A stretch of 64,000 bases of DNA from Paenibacillus timonensis (lineage in GTDB: Bacteria; Bacillota; Bacilli; Paenibacillales; Paenibacillaceae): contig NZ_WNZY01000002.1 in the NCBI RefSeq assembly GCF_009725205.1, forward strand, positions 1 through 64,000, given 5' to 3'. The translations under genes were made by a program, and so were the position numbers. Positions 57,914 through 64,000 of the stretch are shown here, piece by piece (the stretch's first letter is position 1; every line of letters starts with the position of its first letter). The notes beneath the pieces were generated by a model. The model was not told the DNA's origin and searched no databases. It worked only from the letters and a program-made list of their open reading frames with translations.

Positions 57914-58216
57914 ATGAACGTCAAAATTACCCGCAATGCGGCGAAAGTGATACAAAAGGAACTGGCGAAGGAAGAGAACCAAGGAATGGTGTTGAAGGTA
58001 TTCATCACCCATTCTCACGGCGACCATGCCCACTACGGACTGGATTTGGCCAAGCCGGCCGACGCCGACCAAATCGTCAAAACCGACAAGGAGATCGATG
58101 TGATCGTGGAAGGTACCGATCCGTTACTTGACGGCGTGAAGATCGATTACTTGTATTTCCCGGAGGAAGGTTTCGTTATCACCAACCCATCCAAAGGCAA
58201 TCACGGGGATCACTAA
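57914..58216 (+). CDS. HesB/YadR-like protein without cysteines
   Basis: 100 residues of HesB/A-type iron-sulfur carrier fold: NVKITRNAAKVIQKELAKEE at the N-terminus and DGVKIDYLYFPEEGFVITNP at the C-terminus. The three Cys that hold the cluster in IscA/SufA are absent; instead a His-rich stretch HSHGDHAHYG lies in the middle and HGDH at the end. It is therefore not a classical Fe-S carrier; metal binding by the His cluster is possible. The start is ATG 57914 with AGGAGAG 7 bp upstream. The DUF1450 gene follows after 31 bp. Confidence 0.8.
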   Translation: MNVKITRNAAKVIQKELAKEENQGMVLKVFITHSHGDHAHYGLDLAKPADADQIVKTDKEIDVIVEGTDPLLDGVKIDYLYFPEEGFVITNPSKGNHGDH

Positions 58217-58247
58217 GCTTTAGCTAACGATAAAGAAGGGACCAGGC

Positions 58248-58478
58248 ATGGCTAACGATATTCGGATTTGCGATAAATGCAATCATATCCGCATGAAGAC
58301 GTTTGTACCGAAGCTGCAAAAGCTCGCGCCGGACGCCGAGATCAAAGTCGGCTGCAAATCGTATTGCGGTCCGTGCGGCAAAAGAGCGTTCGTATATATT
58401 AACGGCAGATACGTCAGCGCACCGACAGAAGACGAGGTGCTGGAGAAGGCTGCACCGTTTGTGAAGAAACCGAAATGA
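58248..58478 (+). CDS. DUF1450 (YuzB-like) small protein
   Basis: 76 residues. Conserved Cys residues in ICDKCNHI and GCKSYCGPCGKRAFVYINGRYV match the DUF1450 family, whose members probably bind a metal or Fe-S centre; function unknown. GAAGGGA is about 8 bp before the ATG. Likely in one transcript with the Cys-less HesB-like gene. A terminator follows. Confidence 0.88.
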   Translation: MANDIRICDKCNHIRMKTFVPKLQKLAPDAEIKVGCKSYCGPCGKRAFVYINGRYVSAPTEDEVLEKAAPFVKKPK

Positions 58479-58495
58479 TGGAATAAACAGACGTA

Positions 58496-58550
58496 AAAAT
58501 CCGCTACTCGAGGCGATCTAACGATCCATGTCTCGGGTGCGGATTTTTTT
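58496..58550 (+). terminator. Terminator after the DUF1450 gene
   Basis: AAAATCCGC / GCGGATTTT outer stem with an inner CTCGAG/CTCGGG pairing, followed by T7. Confidence 0.85.
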
Positions 58551-58598
58551 GGTAGAATAAAACCAGCCTATTTATTCCATCACAAAAGGAGGCCGATC

Positions 58599-59564
58599 AT
58601 GGGAGCGATTCAGGAACGCATGGCGGATGTGGCACGTTATCGGGCGGAGGGTACGGCCAGGGAGGACTTTGACGAGTTTTGGAGCCGGACCCTGGAACAG
58701 GTTGTGGCCAAGCCGCTGCACGACCGTCGGGAGTCAGTTGCCACGTTTATGCAGGGGGTTGACGCGGAGCGCGTGCAGTTTGAAGGGTACGACGATACGC
58801 CGCTGCACGGTTGGTATTTGGTCCCAAAGGGCACGGAAAGGCAAGGGCGTAAGCACGCTTGTCTGGTGATTTACCAAGGGTACCAATGTCACCGGGGAAA
58901 TCCGGAGAATTATGCGATTTGGCTGCAGATGGGCTATGCTGTTTTTGCAGTGGATACACGGGGACAGTCCGGAGAAACGGGGAATCATCTGGCCTCTGCC
59001 CGAGGTACTATCAAAGGTTGGATGACTCAAGGAGTGCTGGAACCGGAGAACTTCTACGGATTGGCCATGACGATTGACGCCTGGAAAGCGCTGCAATGGG
59101 TGAGCGCTCAACCCGAGATTGATGCGGAGCGGATCGGGGTGTATGGAACGAGCCAAGGCGGAGGGTTAGCGTTACAGATGGCGGCGTTAAGCGAGGTTCC
59201 CCGCGTGGCCGTCGCCAATGTCCCGAACTTGTGCCACCTGGAATTCGCGTTGATGAATTCGACCGGTTCTGTCTCGGAAATCGCCGAGTTCGTAGCCCGA
59301 ACTCCGGGAGCGTTGGAGCAGGTACTTACGACGCTGAGTTATTTCGACAATTTGAATTTAGCCGAGAAAATCAAGGTTCCCGTGCTATACTCGGCGGGCT
59401 TCAAGGATTTGATCTGCTGGCCGGAAACGATCGCTGCGGCCTACAACCGTAATCCCGCAGCGGGCAAGGAGCTGCTGCTTTACCCGTTCATGGGGCACGA
59501 GGAAGGGCCCGACGAGCATCGTTTGAAAGCCTATGCCTTCTTGCGCGAGCATTTGCGTCCTTAA
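58599..59564 (+). CDS. Acetylxylan esterase / cephalosporin-C deacetylase (CE7)
   Basis: 321 residues, cytoplasmic (no signal peptide). CE7 family: RGQSGE, catalytic Ser185 in YGTSQGGGLALQMAAL, an Asp in SAGFKDLICWPETI and a His near the C-terminus (MGHEEGPDEHR). Removes acetyl groups from acetylated xylo-oligosaccharides or similar small acetylated compounds. AAAGGAGG is about 9 bp before the ATG. Stands alone. Confidence 0.92.
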   Translation: MGAIQERMADVARYRAEGTAREDFDEFWSRTLEQVVAKPLHDRRESVATFMQGVDAERVQFEGYDDTPLHGWYLVPKGTERQGRKHACLVIYQGYQCHRGNPENYAIWLQMGYAVFAVDTRGQSGETGNHLASARGTIKGWMTQGVLEPENFYGLAMTIDAWKALQWVSAQPEIDAERIGVYGTSQGGGLALQMAALSEVPRVAVANVPNLCHLEFALMNSTGSVSEIAEFVARTPGALEQVLTTLSYFDNLNLAEKIKVPVLYSAGFKDLICWPETIAAAYNRNPAAGKELLLYPFMGHEEGPDEHRLKAYAFLREHLRP

Positions 59565-59572
59565 GTGGCGTG

Positions 59573-59676
59573 GGACGAGTGGACAACCAATACGACTCGT
59601 CCGTCCCGATAATGGTAAAAAAGTCCGCTATCTCGGCTACTTTACGTAATTAGTCGAGAATAACGGACTTTTTGGG
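59573..59676. repeat. Hairpins between the esterase and LTA synthase genes
   Basis: A first stem GGGACGAGT / ACTCGTCC(g)TCCC spans about 59570-59607. A second stem AAAAAGTCCG...CGGACTTTTT spans about 59618-59676; its TAACGGACTT end matches the repeats at 430-612. The second, with its T-run, should terminate transcription in both directions. Confidence 0.6.
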
Positions 59677-59767
59677 CTTTATTTGATGGCAAAACATCCT
59701 CAAGGGAGGGTATAGCCGCCTTCCCACGAAAATAACGACCATATTTACCGCTATTTCGCTCGCCTCT

Positions 59768-61816
59768 TCACCGCCTTACCCCTTGATCTTCCTTGCGGAA
59801 GTTCGCAATCAGATTGGTAGCGATCACTTCATCGGAGATCCGCAGGCGCTTCATGGCTTCCTCGTGGGGAGCCCGGCACGGTTCGATCTCGGCAGGCGTA
59901 CGGCTGGACAAATCGTAACAGGTGCCGTTTGTGAACAGGTTGTCGGCGGACGGAATGTAGTACAGCTTGCCGTCCGTAAAGGCGCCGGAACGCAGAACGA
60001 CCAGACGGTCCGCTGGGCGGTCGGGCCCGGTGGAGGCAAACAGGTTATTGCCCATCATGTAGTAGGAATCCGTGGCAATGCCCAGCAAATGCAGCAGCGA
60101 CGGCGTCAGATCAAGCTGTCCGGCGGGTTCCGGATAGACGCCGGCATGTCCACCGTCAGGCAGATGAATGAGCAATGGCACCTGACTCATGATCTGGTGC
60201 ATGTCTAAATCGCTCAGCGTTTTGCCAAGGAACTGCTCATACCCCGCTTTGTCGGTGATCGAATTGTCATGGTCCCCGTAAAATGCCAAAATCGTACGAT
60301 CCCACAGTCCTTCCCGCTTCAAGCCCTCTACGAACTCTCCAAGCGCCGCGTCCACGTAATGCACGGCTTGCAAATAATCACCGAAGATCGTGCCTTCAAA
60401 CTCGCCGGTGTCCAGCTCCTGTATGGAGGCCGGCAGCGAATACGGATGATGGCTGGATAATGTGATCAGGAAGGAATAAAAGGGCTGCTTCTCCTGAGAC
60501 ATCACCTCTAACGACTGCCGAAAAAAAGATTTGTCCCCCAACGACCAGCCCAGGGGTTCGTCCAGCTGGAAGTCTTTTTTACTGTAGAACCGGTCATACC
60601 CCATCGCTTGATACATATTGTTGCGATTCCAGAAGCTGCCTTCATACGCATGATAAGCCTCAGCCGTATAACCGGCTTGCGACTTCAGAATCTGCGGGAG
60701 CATGTCGAACGCATGATTCGGGTAACGGACCGCGACCGACCCCGTCGGCAGGGGGTGCAGCGAGCTATTCGAGGAGAAGTCTGCATCCGAAGTTCGTCCT
60801 TGACCCGTTTGATGATAGTAGTTCGAGAAATATAAGCTTTCGTCCATCAGTTTGTTGAAATTCGGCGTGATTTCTTGGCCGCCGATTGTTTTACCGATCG
60901 TGAAATTCATGAAGGCCTCGGCCTGAATGACAATGACATTGCTCCCAGCATATGCCCCAAACAGGTCATTGTCCGATTGGCGGCGTTGGCTGGCCTCGTT
61001 AAACCACTGACGGATTTCGTCCCGCTCCTCGGCGTTGACCTGTTGTCCGCTTCCGAGATGTTCCTTGAGGTAGCGACTGGCGTCATAATAGTGAAATCCA
61101 AGCAAGCCGGTCACGTTGTATAAGGAGACGTTCCACCAGTTGTTTTCGAACAACCCAACGGCCCAGGTCTGAGTATAGAAACGAATCGGTCCCATCGTCA
61201 AAACAAAACCAAGCAGAAAGACGCCAATCCCGGAAAAAAGGCGTCCGAACCGGCGTCCGCCGCTTCTCCGGCTTCCCGAACCGAAGGAAACGGGGGAGAA
61301 GGAGGCTCCGCCAAAGCCGTGACTGGAGGTCCGGCCCCCCAACGAGCCGTGAAGCCGGCTCTCGCGAAGGCCGCTGCCCCCACGCATGAACCGAAGCGCG
61401 AGCATCAGTAAGGCCCAAGCGGCCCAATCGACGATGAGCCACAGATCAGCGAGATGGATCAACTCTCGGATGCTGCCGCCGAGTTCCCCGACTTGTCCGG
61501 CTTGCAGCAGCACGGGTACCGTCAAAAAATCGCCGAAATACCGATAGTAGACCAAATCGGCAAAGATTAGCGCGGTGAGCAGCACGTTCAATATGCCTAA
61601 AGCGATCCCTCTTCCACGTGGGGGGAGCCATAAAGTCCAGAACGATACGAGCATAATCGAACCGATGGCTATCAGATCGTCCAGCAGGTTCATGTCAATA
61701 TAACGGGCGTGCAGGTTACCATGAAGAACGTAGAGTTTCATGAAGACCGCGGCGATAAACCAAATAAAGACGAAAAAGCGGCTGCCGAGGCCGCGATTCG
61801 AGGTAAGACGCAGCAT
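59768..61816 (-). CDS. Lipoteichoic-acid synthase (LtaS-like sulfatase-fold phosphotransferase)
   Basis: 682 residues. Five N-terminal membrane helices (about 10-205) and an extracellular sulfatase-like domain with catalytic Thr342 (GQGRTSDADF), metal-binding Glu (IVIQAEAFMN) and YGDHDN. Polymerises or transfers glycerol phosphate to teichoic/lipoteichoic acid, or is a related stationary-phase paralogue. Residues about 146-195, between helices 4 and 5, are an unusual Gly/Ser/Arg-rich cytoplasmic or membrane-facing insert. AAAGGAG lies 13 bp before the ATG, so the start has slightly long spacing. Confidence 0.9.
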   Translation of the reverse strand: MLRLTSNRGLGSRFFVFIWFIAAVFMKLYVLHGNLHARYIDMNLLDDLIAIGSIMLVSFWTLWLPPRGRGIALGILNVLLTALIFADLVYYRYFGDFLTVPVLLQAGQVGELGGSIRELIHLADLWLIVDWAAWALLMLALRFMRGGSGLRESRLHGSLGGRTSSHGFGGASFSPVSFGSGSRRSGGRRFGRLFSGIGVFLLGFVLTMGPIRFYTQTWAVGLFENNWWNVSLYNVTGLLGFHYYDASRYLKEHLGSGQQVNAEERDEIRQWFNEASQRRQSDNDLFGAYAGSNVIVIQAEAFMNFTIGKTIGGQEITPNFNKLMDESLYFSNYYHQTGQGRTSDADFSSNSSLHPLPTGSVAVRYPNHAFDMLPQILKSQAGYTAEAYHAYEGSFWNRNNMYQAMGYDRFYSKKDFQLDEPLGWSLGDKSFFRQSLEVMSQEKQPFYSFLITLSSHHPYSLPASIQELDTGEFEGTIFGDYLQAVHYVDAALGEFVEGLKREGLWDRTILAFYGDHDNSITDKAGYEQFLGKTLSDLDMHQIMSQVPLLIHLPDGGHAGVYPEPAGQLDLTPSLLHLLGIATDSYYMMGNNLFASTGPDRPADRLVVLRSGAFTDGKLYYIPSADNLFTNGTCYDLSSRTPAEIEPCRAPHEEAMKRLRISDEVIATNLIANFRKEDQGVRR

Positions 61817-61887
61817 GACGTAGTGTCAGCTCCTTTCCTTGCTTGCGGTTGCATGTATAAAAAAAGGGAGAGACCCTCCCTCCACGT

Positions 61888-63033
61888 TTAATGGCGCGGA
61901 GGAAGGGGCCCGAGGTACTGCAAATATTGGCATTCGATACGCCCGTTAAACAGCTTGCGGCGCTTGTCCGCTTTGCGCTGGAAATCGTGCTCGAACTGCT
62001 TAGTCGGAGTGAGCGCGAAGAAGGACCATGTCGGTAACCCGGCCATAACTCTCCCAAGTTGGGCGATCAGCTTGCGCACTTCCTTCTCTTCGCCAATCCG
62101 CTCCCCGTAGGGCGGATTCGTCATCATCACGCCGTAATCGCCTTCCGGCTGGACCCTCACCGCAGGCAGACAAGCGAACTTGATTTCGTTCGCTAACCCG
62201 GCGCTCTTAGCAGCGGCTTTGGCGATCTCGATCGCCTCCGGATCGATATCGCTGCCGGTAATGTTCAGCGGCACGTCGTCCCGTACCGCGTCGATCGCCT
62301 CGTCGCGCGCCTGCTGCCACAACTCCTCCGGCACGACCGGCCAGCGCTCAGAGTTAAACGTGCGCCGCAGGCCCGGCGCGATGTTCCAGGCGATCATCGC
62401 CGCCTCGATCGGCAGCGTGCCCGATCCGCAGCAGGGATCGTAGAACGGACGCGCCGGGTTTTGGTTCCAACGGCTCAGCAGGATCATCGCCGCCGCCATC
62501 GTCTCCTTCAGCGGCGCTTCCGTCGCGTGCTTGCGGTAGCCGCGTTTGTGCAGCGCCGGGCCGGTGGTGTCGAGCGTCAACAACGCTTTGTCGTTCAGCA
62601 AAATCACTTCAATTACGTAACGCGGTCCGGTTTCTTCAAACCACTCCGTATGATACGCTTGCTGCAGCTTGTCGACGATCGCCTTCTTGACGATCCCCTG
62701 GCAAGCCGGTACGCTGCTGAGTTGCGATTTGTGGGAACGGCCTTCCACGGGGAATTCCCCGTCAACCGGAATAAAGTCCTGCCAAGGCAGCGCTTTGGTG
62801 CCCTCGAACAGCTCATCAAACGTAACAGCGGTAAACTCACCCATTTTGATGAGCACCCGGTCGGAAGTTCTCAGCCACAAGTTGCATCGGCAGATGTCGA
62901 TCAGATCCCCGGTAAAATGAACCCTCCCGTTTTCCACGACCGTGTCTTCATAACCCAATTCTTTTAATTCGCGCGCCACCACGGCTTCCAGGCCCATTGG
63001 GGCGGTTGCGATCAATTGCAAAGGTCCAGCCAT
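61888..63033 (-). CDS. THUMP-domain class I RNA methyltransferase (RlmL/YpsC-like)
   Basis: 381 residues. N-terminal ferredoxin-like and THUMP region (about 5-165; IATAPMGLEAVVARELKELGYED, FEGTKALPWQDFIPVDGEFPVEGRSHKSQLSSVPACQGIVKKAIVDKL) and C-terminal Rossmann methyltransferase with DPCCGSGTLPIEAAMIA and TNPPYGER. Methylates rRNA (m2G) by analogy with YpsC/RlmL. The start is ATG 63033; an upstream extension is in frame but unsupported, and the nearest GGAG is 14 bp away. The 3' end is close to the LTA synthase start; both read on the minus strand. Confidence 0.9.
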   Translation of the reverse strand: MAGPLQLIATAPMGLEAVVARELKELGYEDTVVENGRVHFTGDLIDICRCNLWLRTSDRVLIKMGEFTAVTFDELFEGTKALPWQDFIPVDGEFPVEGRSHKSQLSSVPACQGIVKKAIVDKLQQAYHTEWFEETGPRYVIEVILLNDKALLTLDTTGPALHKRGYRKHATEAPLKETMAAAMILLSRWNQNPARPFYDPCCGSGTLPIEAAMIAWNIAPGLRRTFNSERWPVVPEELWQQARDEAIDAVRDDVPLNITGSDIDPEAIEIAKAAAKSAGLANEIKFACLPAVRVQPEGDYGVMMTNPPYGERIGEEKEVRKLIAQLGRVMAGLPTWSFFALTPTKQFEHDFQRKADKRRKLFNGRIECQYLQYLGPLPPRH

Positions 63034-63167
63034 AATTACGTCAATCACTCCAGCTTCGCATAGACTTGTGAGAATAACGGAAAAACCATACAATTCAGTA
63101 TAGGCCAATGTTCTGTAAGTTACAAACGGTTCTTATCAAGGAATGAACGGATGAAAGGAAGATCGAG

Positions 63168-63797
63168 ATGCTGACACCAGAACAATACGGTGATGAACTA
63201 TATGCCAAGGACGAGGTGCTGGAGCGGGTGACCCAATCCATCGCGGACAGCGGGATGCGGGACGTGTCGATCGCACCGGGGTACGGTCGGCTGCTGACGC
63301 TGCTGGTCAAGCTGGCCGGTGCCAAAGCCGTGCTGGAAATCGGTGCGTTGGGCGGGTATAGCGGCATTTGTCTGGCGCGGGGATTGCCTGCGGACGGGCG
63401 GCTCCTGTCGCTGGAGTTGAAGGAGGAGAACGCCGAGCTGGCTCGGGCCAACTTGCACGAAGCCGGATTTGAGCAGGTTGCGGGGTACATGGTTGGACCT
63501 GCGCTCGATAGTTTGCAGACCCTGGAGCAGCAGGGGGAACGGTTTGATTTCTTTTTTATCGATGCAGACAAGGAAAATTACCCGAACTATCTCGAATACG
63601 CCATCAAACTGGCGAATCCGGGAGCGCTGATTGCCGGCGACAATATCCTGCTGCGCGGACGGACCCTGAACGAGGACAAAAACGGGCCGTCGGTGCAGGC
63701 GATGCGCAGGTTCAACGAGACGATCGCCCGGGACGAGCGGCTGATTAGCACGCTGCTGCCGGCGTATGACGGACTGGCGCTGGCGATGGTGAAATAA
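63168..63797 (+). CDS. O-methyltransferase (COMT/TrmR family)
   Basis: 209 residues. Class I SAM methyltransferase: VLEIGALGGYSGICLARGLP, LSLELKEENAELARANL, FDFFFIDADKENYPNYLEYAIKL, IAGDNILLRGR. The Asp/Asn metal-binding pattern (IDAD, GDN) is that of catechol-type O-methyltransferases; TrmR in B. subtilis acts on tRNA. The substrate is uncertain. GAAAGGAAG is about 7 bp before the ATG. A terminator follows. Confidence 0.9.
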   Translation: MLTPEQYGDELYAKDEVLERVTQSIADSGMRDVSIAPGYGRLLTLLVKLAGAKAVLEIGALGGYSGICLARGLPADGRLLSLELKEENAELARANLHEAGFEQVAGYMVGPALDSLQTLEQQGERFDFFFIDADKENYPNYLEYAIKLANPGALIAGDNILLRGRTLNEDKNGPSVQAMRRFNETIARDERLISTLLPAYDGLALAMVK

Positions 63798-63799
63798 AG

Positions 63800-63842
63800 A
63801 AAGACGGGTCATTTGACAAGAATCAAGTGACCCGTCTTATTC
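63800..63842. terminator. Bidirectional terminator after the methyltransferase gene
   Basis: AAGACGGGTCA / TGACCCGTCTT arms (with a further TGA/TCA pair) between convergent genes. Confidence 0.88.
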
Positions 63843-63850
63843 TTTGACGT

Positions 63851-64000
63851 CTAAGCTCCTTCAACCATATCCCGCTTACGGTATCCCAAATAGCCAACTC
63901 CCATCATGGCAATGCTGATTGCCGAGAGCGAAATAAAGGTTGCCGCATCGAACGGATCTACCGGCATCCGAGGGATCCAGCTTTGGACCGCGGTTTTCGA
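63851..64000 (-). CDS. ABC-2 type permease, C-terminal fragment
   Basis: The last 49 residues of a protein reaching past the window end: an extracytoplasmic segment (MPVDPFDAATF), one membrane helix (ISLSAISIAMMGVGYLGY) and a basic tail YRKRDMVEGA. The PFDAATFISLSAISI...GYLGYRKRDM pattern is typical of the last helix of ABC-2 family permeases. It is frame-open to base 64000 and incomplete at the 5' end. Confidence 0.72.
   Translation of the reverse strand, partial: SKTAVQSWIPRMPVDPFDAATFISLSAISIAMMGVGYLGYRKRDMVEGA

Overview
The window is typical of a spore-forming, low-GC-Gram-positive (Firmicutes) chromosome, most likely Paenibacillus or a close relative. The signs are the gene order dnaE, accDA, pyk, ytvI, citZ, icd, pho, polA, mutM, coaE, nrdR; strong AGGAGG-type ribosome binding sites; GTG and TTG starts; and spore genes (an alpha/beta SASP, ytvI, a YjcZ-like peptide, a GerA-type receptor operon). 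The first ~32 bases match an Illumina Nextera (Tn5) adapter, so the window seems to begin at the end of a draft contig. There is no rRNA, prophage, insertion sequence or CRISPR array. The only tRNA is a tRNA-Ala(GGC).

Layout. 1-11 kb: central metabolism, with the dnaE 3' end, a PgpA/YutG-like gene, accD-accA, pyk, a thioesterase, fxsA, ytvI, citZ and icd. A 213-bp tandem repeat follows icd. 11-17 kb: a membrane protein, an Xre regulator, a glycosyltransferase, an SDR oxidoreductase, an HD nucleotidase and class I fumarase. 16.5-32 kb: a phosphate-starvation island holding phoR, phoP, a soluble CBS-type chemoreceptor, pstB1-phoU, polA-mutM-coaE-slt, a SASP gene, nrdR and pstSCA-pstB2. Three clear Pho boxes lie before phoP, pstB1 and pstS, so PhoP probably controls itself and both halves of the Pst system. 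32-41.5 kb: accessory genes, namely DedA, a YjcZ-like peptide, DinB, a WYL regulator, a sugar ABC importer with a cre-like site, and a TetR-controlled ABC-2 exporter with twin operators.

41.5-45.6 kb holds a decaying GerA-type germinant-receptor operon: the A gene is frameshifted and the B gene is internally deleted with a nonsense codon. It lies between two antisense T-box leaders. The first keeps stem I and the T-box sequence but has no gene after it. The second has lost stem I and probably serves as terminator of the adjacent MFS gene. 45.6-52.7 kb: an MFS/TetR divergent pair with three operator copies, a PD-(D/E)XK-like/winged-helix protein, a non-coding stretch with 17-bp and 10-bp tandem repeats, a VOC protein, and a three-gene operon (unknown, Vat-type acetyltransferase, DoxX) divergent from a regulator with two MerR HTH domains. 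52.7-64 kb: small conserved genes, a HepT-like protein lacking its catalytic His, glutamate racemase, diacylglycerol kinase, TraX, a CE7 esterase, an LTA synthase with an unusual insert, two methyltransferases, and the end of an ABC permease.

The most interesting accessory signals are the Vat/DoxX/unknown operon under a tandem-MerR regulator, the orphan T-box pair around the dying ger operon, the chemoreceptor inside the pho island, and the helical-pitch 10-bp repeat array.
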